A stretch of DNA of 64,000 bases. Source: an uncultured Desulfobacterales bacterium. Lineage in GTDB: Bacteria > Desulfobacterota > Desulfobulbia > Desulfobulbales > Desulfocapsaceae. Both the position numbers and the translations under genes were made by a program. This document shows, piece after piece, positions 34,179-43,275 of the stretch; the first letter of the stretch is position 1, and each line of letters begins with the position of its first letter. Where the stretch lies: the NCBI GenBank assembly GCA_937915545.1, contig CALGIJ010000018.1, positions 78,810 through 142,809 of the forward strand, given 5' to 3'. Under the pieces are notes generated by a model that did no database searches, had not been told where the DNA came from, and worked only from the letters and a program-made list of their open reading frames with translations.

Positions 34179-35528
34179 CTACGACGCTTTCTCGAGGAGG
34201 ACCACCGTTTCGATATGGTGGGTCTGCGGGAACATGTCCACCGGCTGCAGGCGACGGATGGCAAAGCCTGCAGCCACCAGCTGCTGCAGGTCGCGGCACA
34301 GGGTGGCCGGGTCGCAGGAGATATAGACGAGGCGGCCCGCGGTCAGCTCTGCCATGCGCGGGGCGAGTTCCGGCGCCCCCTGGCGGGGTGGGTCGATGAC
34401 GATGCAGTCGAAGCGTCGCCCCTCGGCGACGAGACGGTCGCAGGCCTGGTGGATAGGGTTCTGCTCGAAGCGGGTCTCGGTGAGACCGGCACGTATGGCG
34501 TTGGCGGTGGCGCTGCGGATGGCGGCGGCCTGGCCCTCGATGCCATGGACCCGGGCGCCCCGCATGGCCAGAGGCAGGGAGAAATTGCCCATGCCGCAGT
34601 AGAGATCGAGCAGGCTCATGCCTTGCCAGGGCTGGCAGAAATCGAGAACCGTGTCGATGAGGGTCAGGTTCTGGCGGAGATTGACCTGGCAGAAGCCGCC
34701 CACCTCCCAGCCAAGCGACAGTCCTCTGGGAAGGGTCGCCGAAGGGGCGTAGCTATGGGCGAGGGTTCTGCTGTCGACCGCACCATCGGCGGAGGCTGTA
34801 GCACCATAGGGGCCTTGCAGGGCAAAGCCGCTGCCGTGGAGGAAGACGGATTCTATCTCGGCGACGGCCCCGCATACGGCACGGGCGGCATTGATATCCG
34901 CCGGGCGCGGCTTGCGGCGGAGCCGCAGGACGACGACGGCCTGGCCGCGGTCGGGGTTTTCGAGGATCTCCACCTCTTCGGCGAGCTGGCACAAGGTTCG
35001 TGCCACGGGCAGGGTGGCGAGGGCCGAGAGCACCCGGTTGTGCAATGCGCCGCCGAGCAGGCAGGCGGCCACCGGCACGACCTCATGGGACTGGAAGCGG
35101 GTGAAGCCGAGGCGACCCCGGCCATCGACACGCAGGCGCAGCCGCTGCCGGTAGTGAAGTTCCTGAGGGGCGCCGAGAGGGTCGGCAAGTGCCTCGGCCG
35201 CCGCGGCAAGGGTCGGGCCGCCGCGGAGGAGCAACTCGGCGACCACCGCTCTTTTCAACTGCAGCTGCAGGGCATAGCCGCCATGCTGGAAATCGCAGCC
35301 GCCGCACTGTCCGGCATAGGGGCAGGGCGGCGGACGCCGCTGCCTGTGGGGGGTGAGCACCTCGTCCAGCCTGGCGAGGAGATGATTTTTCCTCTTTTCC
35401 AGCGGGGTGACGCGTACCGTTTCGTCTGGAAGGACGTGGCGCACCAGCACCACCTGCCCGGAAGGAGCATGGCCGAGGCCGAAGCCGCCGTTGATAATTT
35501 TCGAGATGAGAATGGTTTCCGGTTGCAT
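34179..35528 (-). CDS. RNA uracil-5 methyltransferase (RlmD/TrmA family)
   Basis: A 449-residue SAM-dependent RNA methyltransferase forming 5-methyluridine. An N-terminal TRAM-type OB domain precedes a [4Fe-4S] cysteine set (CPYAGQCGGC around residue 69 plus CLLGG near 158). The SAM motif LLDLYCGMGNFSLPLA, the VIDPPRQG motif and the nucleophilic Cys in YISCDPATLCRDL are all visible. The cluster-bearing type modifies 23S rRNA in other bacteria (RlmD/RlmCD). It diverges from tamA across 158 bases. Confidence 0.92.
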   Translation of the reverse strand: MQPETILISKIINGGFGLGHAPSGQVVLVRHVLPDETVRVTPLEKRKNHLLARLDEVLTPHRQRRPPPCPYAGQCGGCDFQHGGYALQLQLKRAVVAELLLRGGPTLAAAAEALADPLGAPQELHYRQRLRLRVDGRGRLGFTRFQSHEVVPVAACLLGGALHNRVLSALATLPVARTLCQLAEEVEILENPDRGQAVVVLRLRRKPRPADINAARAVCGAVAEIESVFLHGSGFALQGPYGATASADGAVDSRTLAHSYAPSATLPRGLSLGWEVGGFCQVNLRQNLTLIDTVLDFCQPWQGMSLLDLYCGMGNFSLPLAMRGARVHGIEGQAAAIRSATANAIRAGLTETRFEQNPIHQACDRLVAEGRRFDCIVIDPPRQGAPELAPRMAELTAGRLVYISCDPATLCRDLQQLVAAGFAIRRLQPVDMFPQTHHIETVVLLEKAS

Positions 35529-35686
35529 CGGGGTGAGGGGAACGGGTAGAAAAAAGCCAAAGACTCTTCTGAGATGGTTTTATTATGGTTTTTCAGTTCT
35601 TGCAGGTAGGCCCGGCATCGCCGGCAGGTTCTGCCCCCTGCCATCCCGCCCGGCTTCTACATAAACGACCCGGCCTCTTCGCTTCA

Positions 35687-37423
35687 ATGCTTTTCTGCGC
35701 CGTTCTCCTCGTCGGCGTATGTGCGGCGAGCTGTCGCGCCGCGACCGGGGTGCCCCTTGAGGTGCAGGTGAGCGGTATTGACGAGCCTCTGCTCGGCAAC
35801 GTCCTGGCGCGCCTCGGTATCCTCCTGCACAAGGACAAGGAACGCCTCCACGTGGGAGCCATGCGTCGTCTCCACCAGGAAGCTGAGGGAGATATCCGCT
35901 CCGCCCTGGCCCCGTTCGGCTACTATCATCCGCGCGTCACCGGCAGCCTCACCTCGCGCGGCGGGGTGTGGCACGCGCAGTACGTTATCGACCCCGGCCC
36001 GCCGGTGCGGGTGGACGAGGTGCGCCTGCGGCTGCACGGCGAGGGGCGCGACAACGCCCCCCTGCAGGAGGCCCTGGCCGCGTTTCCCCTCAAAAATGGC
36101 GATATCCTCGACCAGCAGCTCTACGAACAGCAGAAGAAGAAGCTGCTCAATCTTTCCTTCGGCGAAGGCTTTCTCGACGCCACCTTCAGTGAGCGCAGCC
36201 TGCGCATCGACCTCGATGCCAACAAAGCCGCCGTCATTCTCGCCCTCGATACCGGGCGCCGTTATCTCTTCGGTTCCACCGCCAGCCGGCAGGAGATCCT
36301 TGACGCCGACCTTCTCTCCCGCTACCTCCCTTACCGCCAGGGGGACCCGTACCGGCCGGCGCGCCTTTTCGAGCTGCAGTCAATTCTCTACCAGACCGGC
36401 TACTTCAGCCGCGTGGCAGTGCGCGGCCAGCTCGAACGGGCCAGCGACTTCGCCATTCCGGTGGACATCGACCTCGAAGCGCCGGCCCAGCGCAACAAGT
36501 ACAGTCTGGGCATCGGCTATGCCACCGACACCGGTGTGCGCTTCAAGGCCGATTGGGACAATCGGCTCTACAACAGCGCCGGCCATCAGGTTAATTCCTC
36601 CCTGCAGATCGGCCAGTTGGAGAACATCCTCGCCTTTCACTACCGCATCCCCTGGGATAACGACCCGCGCCATGAGTCGCTCACCGGCAGTCTCGCCTAT
36701 CAGGACAAGCAGTGGAAGAGCACTAACACCCAGCTCTTCACCGCCGCCGTCACCAGGGACTATTCCGGTCCACGTTATCGGCTCGGCGGTGGCCTCGAGC
36801 TGCGCGACGAGATCTACGACGTCGGCGAGACCAGCGGCGAATCGCTGCTCCTGCTGCCTTCGGTCAACGTCGGTGCGGTCTTCGCCGATGATCTGCTCAA
36901 CACCCGCAACGGGCTGCAGCTCTCCGTGGGGGCCATCGGCGGGGCGGAGGGAGTGGTCTCCGACGTCACCTTCGTCCAGGTCACCGCCAACGGCAAGGCC
37001 ATCATCTCGCCTCTTCCCGAGTGGCGCCTCATCGGCCGCGGCTCCCTCGGCGCCATCGCCGTTGACTCCATCGATTCTCTGCCGCCCTCGCTGCGCTTCT
37101 ACACCGGCGGCGACACCTCGCTGCGCGGCTATGGCTACAAGTCCATCGGCACCAAGGATGGCTCGGGGGCCAATATCGGCGGGCGCTACCTGGTGGTGGG
37201 CAGTGTCGAGGCGGAACGAACCGTCTACAAGCAGTTCAGCCTCGCCGCCTTCTGGGATGTGGGAACCGCCGCTGACGATCTCGACCTCAACTTCTACCAG
37301 GGCGTTGGTGGCGGGATCCGCTTTCGACTGCCATTCGGGCAGATCCGACTCGACGTCGCCTCGGCGATCAGCGAAAGCGGCAACCCCTTGCGCTTTCATC
37401 TCACCGTGGGGGGTGACTTTTGA
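35687..37423 (+). CDS. tamA: Outer-membrane translocation assembly protein TamA (Omp85 family)
   Basis: A 578-residue outer-membrane protein. The ATG at 35687 gives a signal peptide (MLFCAVLLVGVCAASCRAATG). POTRA-type repeats span about 20-245, ending in QSILYQTGYFSRVAV. A 16-strand barrel follows, with the substrate-binding RGY-type block SLRGYGYKSIG (about 480) and a C-terminal phenylalanine (VGGDF). It works with inner-membrane-anchored TamB in envelope biogenesis or lipid transport. Its TGA overlaps the tamB start by four bases. Confidence 0.92.
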   Translation: MLFCAVLLVGVCAASCRAATGVPLEVQVSGIDEPLLGNVLARLGILLHKDKERLHVGAMRRLHQEAEGDIRSALAPFGYYHPRVTGSLTSRGGVWHAQYVIDPGPPVRVDEVRLRLHGEGRDNAPLQEALAAFPLKNGDILDQQLYEQQKKKLLNLSFGEGFLDATFSERSLRIDLDANKAAVILALDTGRRYLFGSTASRQEILDADLLSRYLPYRQGDPYRPARLFELQSILYQTGYFSRVAVRGQLERASDFAIPVDIDLEAPAQRNKYSLGIGYATDTGVRFKADWDNRLYNSAGHQVNSSLQIGQLENILAFHYRIPWDNDPRHESLTGSLAYQDKQWKSTNTQLFTAAVTRDYSGPRYRLGGGLELRDEIYDVGETSGESLLLLPSVNVGAVFADDLLNTRNGLQLSVGAIGGAEGVVSDVTFVQVTANGKAIISPLPEWRLIGRGSLGAIAVDSIDSLPPSLRFYTGGDTSLRGYGYKSIGTKDGSGANIGGRYLVVGSVEAERTVYKQFSLAAFWDVGTAADDLDLNFYQGVGGGIRFRLPFGQIRLDVASAISESGNPLRFHLTVGGDF

Positions 37424-40400
37424 AACGCTGGCTGTGGCGTATAGTCCTCCTGGCAGTGCTGGTTGCGGCAGGTGGCGCTTGGTTCGTGCTGGGCAGCGAC
37501 CCCGGCCTGAATATGCTGCGCGCACTGGCCGACGGGCGTGGCCCGCTGACCATCGGCGCCGCCGAGGGGCGGCTGATGGGCCGCTTCACCCTCGAGCGTC
37601 TGGGGCTCGCCCTGCCCGGTGTAGAGGTGAAGATCAAACGGCTGGTCTGGGATTGGTCGCCCTTCGAGCTTCTCCAGGGCCGCTTTCACCTCGCCGCCCT
37701 GGAACTCGAAGGGGTGGTGGTAGGTTTTGCCGATGGCCAAGAGAAGGGGGCCGAAGCAACGGTCGCGGGAGCCCCCACCGCTTCCGCCCCCGCCGCGGCG
37801 CCGACGCTGCCCAAGACCCTGCTGCCCCTGCCTTTGCTCCTCGACCGGGTGGCGATCAACGGCCTGCGTCTCGAGGATGGCGAGGGCGGTGAACTTTTCG
37901 TCGTCGATACCTTTCTGCTCGCCCTGCAGGGCGGCGTCGACACCCTGCGCATCGATACTCTGGCCTTGCAGGGGCCGGATATCGGGCTTTCCGTGCATGG
38001 CAACGTCGACTTCGCCCGCAGCTGGCAGGTCGACCTGCTTGGGTCGTGGAACCTCATCGGCTACGGCTTCAACCAGCTCCACGGCACCCTCTCCGCCAGT
38101 GGGCCGCTCAACTCTCCCCAGGCCGCGCTGGCGGTGGTTACGCCGGTGGATCTGCGCGTCGAGGGGCAGGTCGCCAACCTTCTACGAAGCCCCTCATGGA
38201 CCGCCACCCTCGATGGGCACAACGTCGACCTGGAGCAGTTCATCGACAGCTGCCCGAAGATTATCGTCAAGACCATCCACGGCGACCTCGCCGGCGACGT
38301 CAATGGCTACGGCGGGCCGGTGCGGGCGGAGGTCGAATGGGGGCTGGCCGACAACATGGTCCTCGACACCACCCTGCGCGCTGGCCTGCTCGGCATCGAT
38401 TTCGTGACCCTGCATCTTGCCCGCGGCGAAGCGAGTATCGCCTCCAGCAATGCCTCCATCGACTGGAAACGGCTCTTCGACTGGCGCGGCAATTTCACCG
38501 TGCAGAACTTCGACCCGGCCATGTTTCTCCCCGAACTGCCGGGCCGAGTCAGCGGCGAGATAGAGAGCGTCGGCCTGGTGCGTGATGATCTCGGCGTCGA
38601 CGCCGACTTCACCCTGCACCTGAACGGGCAGCTGCATGGCCGGCCAATGACGGTCGCCGGCGGCCTGGCACTTGACGAAAACGGCATATCCAGCAAGGGC
38701 CTCACGCTGCGCAGCGGCGAGGTGGCGGGCAGCGCCGAGGTAGTCGCCGCCAGCTTCTCCTGGGCCGAGGAACTCGACTACATGTTCTCCCTGCGCCTCG
38801 AGGACTTTGACCCCTCGGGAGTTTTCCCCCACTTTCCCGGTTCGCTGCACGGTCTCATCGACGGCCGGGGCCGTCTCGGCGAGGGAGGTGGCCAGGGCTC
38901 GTTCAGCATCGCCGGGCTCTCCGGCTCTCTGCGCGGCAACGCCATCTCCGGTGGCGGCAACATCATGTTGGATGGCGAGCGCCTCACCACCACTGGCCTC
39001 GTCCTGAACAGCGGACCTTCTCGGCTGGCAGTGCAGGGCAAGGCCGGCGAGGACTTCGCCCTCGACATCGTTTTCGACTCACCCGATCTCGGCACGCTGC
39101 TGCCGGAGAGCGGCGGCGAGCTGCACCTCCGCGGCCAGCTACGCGGTTCGCCCCACGAGCCGACGCTGGCGCTCGATCTCGACGGCAGCGCCCTGCAGTA
39201 CGGCACCACCGGCGTGGGCCGGCTCGAGGCCACGTTGACCTCGCGTTTCGCCGGCGAGGGTCAGTTGCAAGGCGCCCTCGCCGCCAAGGGTCTGCTGGTG
39301 GAGGGGACACGCCTTGACAGCCTGCGCATCGACTATGCCGGGAGTTTACGCCAGGTTGGCCTCGATCTCGACCTGAACGGCGCCCTCGGGACGGTCGCCG
39401 GCCGGGTCGAGATCGGTCGCGACGAGGTCTGGAGGGGGCATATCGCCGACCTCAAGCTCTCCTCCGCGACCTATGGGCAGTGGCGCCAGGGGCTGCCGGC
39501 CTCCTTCGTCCTCGGCGAAGAGAAGTTCGACCTCGAGCAGCTCTGCCTCGCCGAGGGCGAGGAGCGCTTCTGCCTTGGCGGCGGAGCGGACTGGGCCGGG
39601 GAGGCCACCTGGCGGCTTGCCGCCGAGGGCGAGGGGCTTTCCCTGGAGCGATTGCATCGCTCGGGGCTGTCAAAGCAGGCGCTTTCCGGCAATCTCTCCC
39701 TAGCCCTGAAGGCAGGCGGTCGCGAGGATCGCCTCACCGCGCTCGAGGCCCGCCTCTTTCTGCCGCAACTGGAGGTCGATCTTGGCCTCGACGACGAGGA
39801 ACTCGCCGGCCCCCTGCTTCGTGACATCACGGTCTCCCTGGGAATTTCGGCGGCTGCCCTGCACGGCCATGGCGAGGCGACCATGAAGACCGGCGGCCGC
39901 ATCCTCCTCGACGCCGCCTTGAGCGGCGAGGAGATCCGTCCGGCGACCCTCTCATCTCTGCCCCTTTCCGGCAGGCTGCGACTGGCCGACTTCGACCTGG
40001 CCATGCTCGCCGCCTTTACCGGCTCTGGCGTTGACCCGGTGGGCCAGGCCAGCGGCGACTTCACCCTCGGCGGCAGCCTGAGCCGCCCGCAGCTGGTCGG
40101 GGAGGGGCGCGTCGACCGCGGCGGCATCAATCTCCCCCACCAGGGCATTTCCCTGGAGCAGCTCAAGGTCAAGATCGAGGCCGAGGACGAGGGCTTGCAT
40201 CTCAGCGGCAGCACGGTCTCCGGGGCCGGGGAGGCGCGGGTCGACGGGCGGCTGCACTATGGCGCGCAGGGCATCGAGGGACTGTTGCAGCTCGGCGGCA
40301 AGAATTTTCTGCTTGTCAACTTGCCGGAGTATTCCATCGTCGTCGACCCGGCGGTCGACCTCCGTCTCGCGGCAGGCGGGGCCGCCATCACCGGCGCGGT

Positions 40401-41238
40401 GGCCATCCCCAGCGCCCTCATCACCCCGGAGGAGATGAAGAACTCGGTGACCGAGTCGCCGGATGTGGTGCTCATCAACGGCCGTGAAGAGGTGGCAGCC
40501 GGCGGCTGGCCTTTCTCCGTCGATCTCGACATCGCCCTCGGCGAGGCGGTGCGCATCGACGGCTATGGTCTGAGCGGCCGCCTTGACGGCCATTTGCGGG
40601 TTAAGACGGCCGCCGGCGAGTTGCCCACCGCCCTGGGCGAACTCGACCTCCTCGAGGGCACGTTCACCATCTACGGTCGCACCCTCGACATCGCCCGTGG
40701 GCGCATCCTCTTCACCGGCGGACCGGCGGACAATCCCGGTATCGACGTGCGCGCGCAGCGCACCTTCAGCGACGAGGTAGCCAAGAAGCGCGGCTATACG
40801 GTCGGCGTCGACATCAGCGGCCTCGCCCAGGACCTCAAGTTCCAGCTCTTCTCAGATCCTTATATGGACGATACCGAGATCCTCTCGCAGCTCATCGTCG
40901 GCCGTTCCCTGGCCTTTTCCACCGCCGAGGAGAGCGGGCTGCTCGGCGAGGCCGCCGCCACCCTGGGCATCAAGGGCGGCAGCGAACTCTTCCAGGGCAT
41001 CGGCTCCATCCTGCAGCTCGACGACATGCACCTCGAGGGCAGCAGCAAGAAGGAGGACGTCTCGCTGGTGGTCGGCAAGCGGCTCACCGAGGACCTCTAT
41101 ATCGGCTACGACGTCAATATGTTCAGCCAGCTGGGGCGGTTCAGGGTGCGCTACGACCTCACCGGCGGCTTTGCCGTCGAGACCAGCAGCTCATCACAGT
41201 CGACGGGCGCCGACCTGCTCTATTCCTTTGAGAAATAA
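37420..41238 (+). CDS. tamB: Translocation and assembly module protein TamB
   Basis: A 1272-residue AsmA-like protein. A single N-terminal membrane anchor (KRWLWRIVLLAVLVAAGGAWFV) is followed by a long periplasmic beta-helical region. The C-terminal DUF490/TamB domain (about 950-1272) contains LDLLEGTFTIYGRTLDIARGRI and the closing FRVRYDLTGGFAVETSSS. The start is TTG at 37420, within the stop region of tamA (TTGA overlap), with GGGGTG upstream. TamB-type proteins bridge the envelope and probably carry phospholipid. Confidence 0.93.
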   Translation: MKRWLWRIVLLAVLVAAGGAWFVLGSDPGLNMLRALADGRGPLTIGAAEGRLMGRFTLERLGLALPGVEVKIKRLVWDWSPFELLQGRFHLAALELEGVVVGFADGQEKGAEATVAGAPTASAPAAAPTLPKTLLPLPLLLDRVAINGLRLEDGEGGELFVVDTFLLALQGGVDTLRIDTLALQGPDIGLSVHGNVDFARSWQVDLLGSWNLIGYGFNQLHGTLSASGPLNSPQAALAVVTPVDLRVEGQVANLLRSPSWTATLDGHNVDLEQFIDSCPKIIVKTIHGDLAGDVNGYGGPVRAEVEWGLADNMVLDTTLRAGLLGIDFVTLHLARGEASIASSNASIDWKRLFDWRGNFTVQNFDPAMFLPELPGRVSGEIESVGLVRDDLGVDADFTLHLNGQLHGRPMTVAGGLALDENGISSKGLTLRSGEVAGSAEVVAASFSWAEELDYMFSLRLEDFDPSGVFPHFPGSLHGLIDGRGRLGEGGGQGSFSIAGLSGSLRGNAISGGGNIMLDGERLTTTGLVLNSGPSRLAVQGKAGEDFALDIVFDSPDLGTLLPESGGELHLRGQLRGSPHEPTLALDLDGSALQYGTTGVGRLEATLTSRFAGEGQLQGALAAKGLLVEGTRLDSLRIDYAGSLRQVGLDLDLNGALGTVAGRVEIGRDEVWRGHIADLKLSSATYGQWRQGLPASFVLGEEKFDLEQLCLAEGEERFCLGGGADWAGEATWRLAAEGEGLSLERLHRSGLSKQALSGNLSLALKAGGREDRLTALEARLFLPQLEVDLGLDDEELAGPLLRDITVSLGISAAALHGHGEATMKTGGRILLDAALSGEEIRPATLSSLPLSGRLRLADFDLAMLAAFTGSGVDPVGQASGDFTLGGSLSRPQLVGEGRVDRGGINLPHQGISLEQLKVKIEAEDEGLHLSGSTVSGAGEARVDGRLHYGAQGIEGLLQLGGKNFLLVNLPEYSIVVDPAVDLRLAAGGAAITGAVAIPSALITPEEMKNSVTESPDVVLINGREEVAAGGWPFSVDLDIALGEAVRIDGYGLSGRLDGHLRVKTAAGELPTALGELDLLEGTFTIYGRTLDIARGRILFTGGPADNPGIDVRAQRTFSDEVAKKRGYTVGVDISGLAQDLKFQLFSDPYMDDTEILSQLIVGRSLAFSTAEESGLLGEAAATLGIKGGSELFQGIGSILQLDDMHLEGSSKKEDVSLVVGKRLTEDLYIGYDVNMFSQLGRFRVRYDLTGGFAVETSSSSQSTGADLLYSFEK

Positions 41239-41274
41239 CTGTCGCTGCACGTCAGCCAGTTGTCCCAAGCGGCG

Positions 41275-41299
41275 GGCAGCGCCTTTTGCAAGCGCTGCC
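41275..41299. other. Hairpin between convergent tamB and pheA
   Basis: GGCAGCGC (41275-41282) pairs perfectly with GCGCTGCC (41292-41299) around a nine-base loop. There is no adjoining T-run, so intrinsic termination is uncertain. Confidence 0.35.
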
Positions 41300-41341
41300 G
41301 TCAGTCAGGCTGGTCGGAAAGGCGGTCCGGGAGAGGTGGCT

Positions 41342-42175
41342 TTACACGGCGCGTTCGCAGCAGCCGAGCACCTTGACCCGGGCGAAGCGCGCCAGCTCCT
41401 CCAGGGCCTTGCCGACGCGGAGGTCGCCGCTGCTGGCCGCCAGGGCGAGGAAAAAGCTGTGGCGGCCGAACTGCTCCCTGGCGGGGCGGGAGGCGATGGC
41501 GAGGAGGTTGATATGCTGCCGCGAGAAGCAGGAAAGGATCTTCTCGAGCAGGCCGGGGTGGTCGTCGTCGCTGGAGACGACCAGGGAGGTCTTGCAGCCG
41601 GGGGAGGTGCAGCCAGGGATGGGAGTGGTCTCCTTGGCCAGCACGAGGAAACGGGTGTAGGTGTCGGGAATGTCGTTGACGCCCTCCTGAACCAGGGGGA
41701 AGTCACCGGGTTTGACGAAGTGTGCGGGGACGATGGCGCCGCTGCGGCCGGGGCTGTTGCTCATCCGCGCCAGGGCCAGGGTGTCGGTTTCGGTGGTGAT
41801 CACCTCGACACTCTCGCCGAGACGGTCGAGGAATTCGCTGCACTGGGCGCGGCTGGCAAAGGGCACGAAGATCGTCTCCAGTTCGAGGGGGTCGGCGACG
41901 GTGGCGATGCAGGTGAAGCTGACCGGGGCGAGCCGCTCGGCGACGATTTTCAGCTGCGAGAGGAGCAGGAGGTCGATAACTTGCGGGATGTAGCCTTCGC
42001 TGAGGTTCTCGAAGGGGACGATGCCGTAGTCGCAGCCCTCGCCTACTGCGGCGAAGACCTTAGGGATGGAGTTACCGTAGCTGATGGTGACCTCGCCGGG
42101 CAAGAGGCGGCGAAAGTCCTTGGCGACCTGGTCGGAGAAGGTCCCGGCCGGTCCGAGGGTGGCGATGGTGGTCAT
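41342..42175 (-). CDS. pheA: Prephenate dehydratase with ACT domain
   Basis: A 277-residue enzyme converting prephenate to phenylpyruvate for phenylalanine synthesis. The catalytic domain (1-185) starts ATLGPAGTFSDQ and ends with DTYTRFLVL, the conserved T-R-F motif. The ACT domain (about 198-277) has DDDHPGLLEKIL at the GALV position and IASRPAREQFG at the ESRP position, where Glu is replaced by Ala. The ESRP motif takes part in Phe feedback binding, so regulation may differ. No chorismate mutase is fused. It overlaps the GNAT gene by four bases. Confidence 0.92.
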   Translation of the reverse strand: MTTIATLGPAGTFSDQVAKDFRRLLPGEVTISYGNSIPKVFAAVGEGCDYGIVPFENLSEGYIPQVIDLLLLSQLKIVAERLAPVSFTCIATVADPLELETIFVPFASRAQCSEFLDRLGESVEVITTETDTLALARMSNSPGRSGAIVPAHFVKPGDFPLVQEGVNDIPDTYTRFLVLAKETTPIPGCTSPGCKTSLVVSSDDDHPGLLEKILSCFSRQHINLLAIASRPAREQFGRHSFFLALAASSGDLRVGKALEELARFARVKVLGCCERAV

Positions 42176-42618
42176 GGGGTCTTGGTGTCCTGCTGGTGGT
42201 CGACGACGAGGCGCTTGCCGAGGCAGACGACCGGGTCGGAAAGAAAGCCGATACGGCGATAGAAGTCGAGGGCCTGGGTGTTGTCGTCGCGCACCTGGAG
42301 GTTGATCTTGGCGCAGCCGAGGGTGCGCAGGCGGGCCTCTGCCTCCTCCACCAACTGCCGCCCCAGGCCCTGGCGACGACAGGAGGGGTGCACCGCCAGA
42401 TAGTTGAGCCAGCCGCGGTGGCCATCGTAGCCAGCCATCACCGACGCCACCAGGCGGCCTTCACGCAGGCCGACGAGAAAGAGCTCGCCCTGGACGAGGA
42501 GCTTGCGGCGGATGTCGCGGCAGGGGTCATTATGGGGCCGGGTGAGGCCGCACTCCTGCCACAGGGCAATAACCGCGTCCTCGTCATCCCCGGGTAAAAA
42601 TGGCCGTATTTCAATCAT
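42172..42618 (-). CDS. GNAT-family N-acetyltransferase (YpeA-like)
   Basis: A 148-residue acetyltransferase. MIEIRPFLPGDDEDAVIALWQECGL opens the fold. The acetyl-CoA site is the Q/R-x-x-G-x-G/A motif in RRQGLGRQLV (about 82-91), and DDNTQALDFYRRIGF closes it. Sequence style matches YpeA. The acceptor substrate is unknown. Its ATG lies inside the end of the asparaginase-like gene and its stop overlaps the pheA start, so the three are co-translated. Confidence 0.9.
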   Translation of the reverse strand: MIEIRPFLPGDDEDAVIALWQECGLTRPHNDPCRDIRRKLLVQGELFLVGLREGRLVASVMAGYDGHRGWLNYLAVHPSCRRQGLGRQLVEEAEARLRTLGCAKINLQVRDDNTQALDFYRRIGFLSDPVVCLGKRLVVDHQQDTKTP

Positions 42619-43108
42619 CTGTGCCGATTTCCTCGAATCTGCCGAGGCTGAGGTTCTTGCGCACCGTGCCCTCGGCGAAGATCCGTCCGTTCATGACGAT
42701 ATAGACCCCCGGCGGCAGGGCCTGCACCGCGGCCAGGGCGCAGCCGATATTGAACACCGCGTCCGAGGTCTTGAACAGCGCCGGTTCCATCGCCCCGGTG
42801 AGGACGATGGTCTTGCCGACAACCTGGCGCAGGGCTTGGGCGGTGCGGATCATGGTATCGGTGCCGTGGGTGATCAGCACCCGCGCCGAGGTCGCCGCCG
42901 CGGCGGCCGTGACGATAGTCTGGCGGTCTTCGTCGCTGAGGTCGAGGCTGTCCTTGCGCATCAGCGAGGTGACCGTATAGTCGATAGCCAGGGTCAGCTC
43001 GCCCAGCACCTTCTCTATATTGGGCGGACCCACCTCGTACTCGCTCTTGGCGTCGAAGTAGACTTTGTCGATGGTGCCGCCGACGGCGAGGATGGCGATG
43101 GGGTCCAT
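42611..43108 (-). CDS. Short asparaginase-domain protein
   Basis: A 165-residue protein covering only the N-terminal half of L-asparaginase (usual length about 330). The nucleophile block LAVGGTIDK (T12 region) and the second catalytic block HGTDTM (about 86) with a downstream Lys are present, plus VLTGAMEP. The C-terminal domain is absent, but the frame ends cleanly and overlaps the next gene, so it is a natural short form rather than a broken gene. The ATG at 43108 is chosen; a longer frame lacks support. Substrate may not be asparagine. Confidence 0.83.
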   Translation of the reverse strand: MDPIAILAVGGTIDKVYFDAKSEYEVGPPNIEKVLGELTLAIDYTVTSLMRKDSLDLSDEDRQTIVTAAAAATSARVLITHGTDTMIRTAQALRQVVGKTIVLTGAMEPALFKTSDAVFNIGCALAAVQALPPGVYIVMNGRIFAEGTVRKNLSLGRFEEIGTDD

Positions 43109-43177
43109 GATCGGGGATCTCAGCTGCTCTTGGGGTGGGAGGGAGGGCGGGCTATGCCGCTCCGCCCTGTTTTTGCC

Positions 43178-43208
43178 TTGCTTTTCCAGGTCGATGGTAC
43201 CATATAAT
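43178..43208 (+). promoter_or_regulatory. Possible promoter of the flavoprotein-ntrC unit
   Basis: A perfect TATAAT (43203-43208) lies 67 bases before the flavoprotein start. The best -35, TTGCTT (43178-43183), is 19 bases upstream, which is longer than usual. Confidence 0.4.
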
Positions 43209-43275
43209 GTCCGCTGAGGGAAGCGCCAGCGCTTGCCGACCACCATCAACCTCAACCCAGGGAGCACAGAGACCC

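Noticed and set aside
33877..34326. Plus-strand open frame between the MocR promoter and the methyltransferase gene
   Set aside because: Lacks a ribosome-binding site, reads as low-complexity Arg/Gly, and overlaps the methyltransferase gene antisense.
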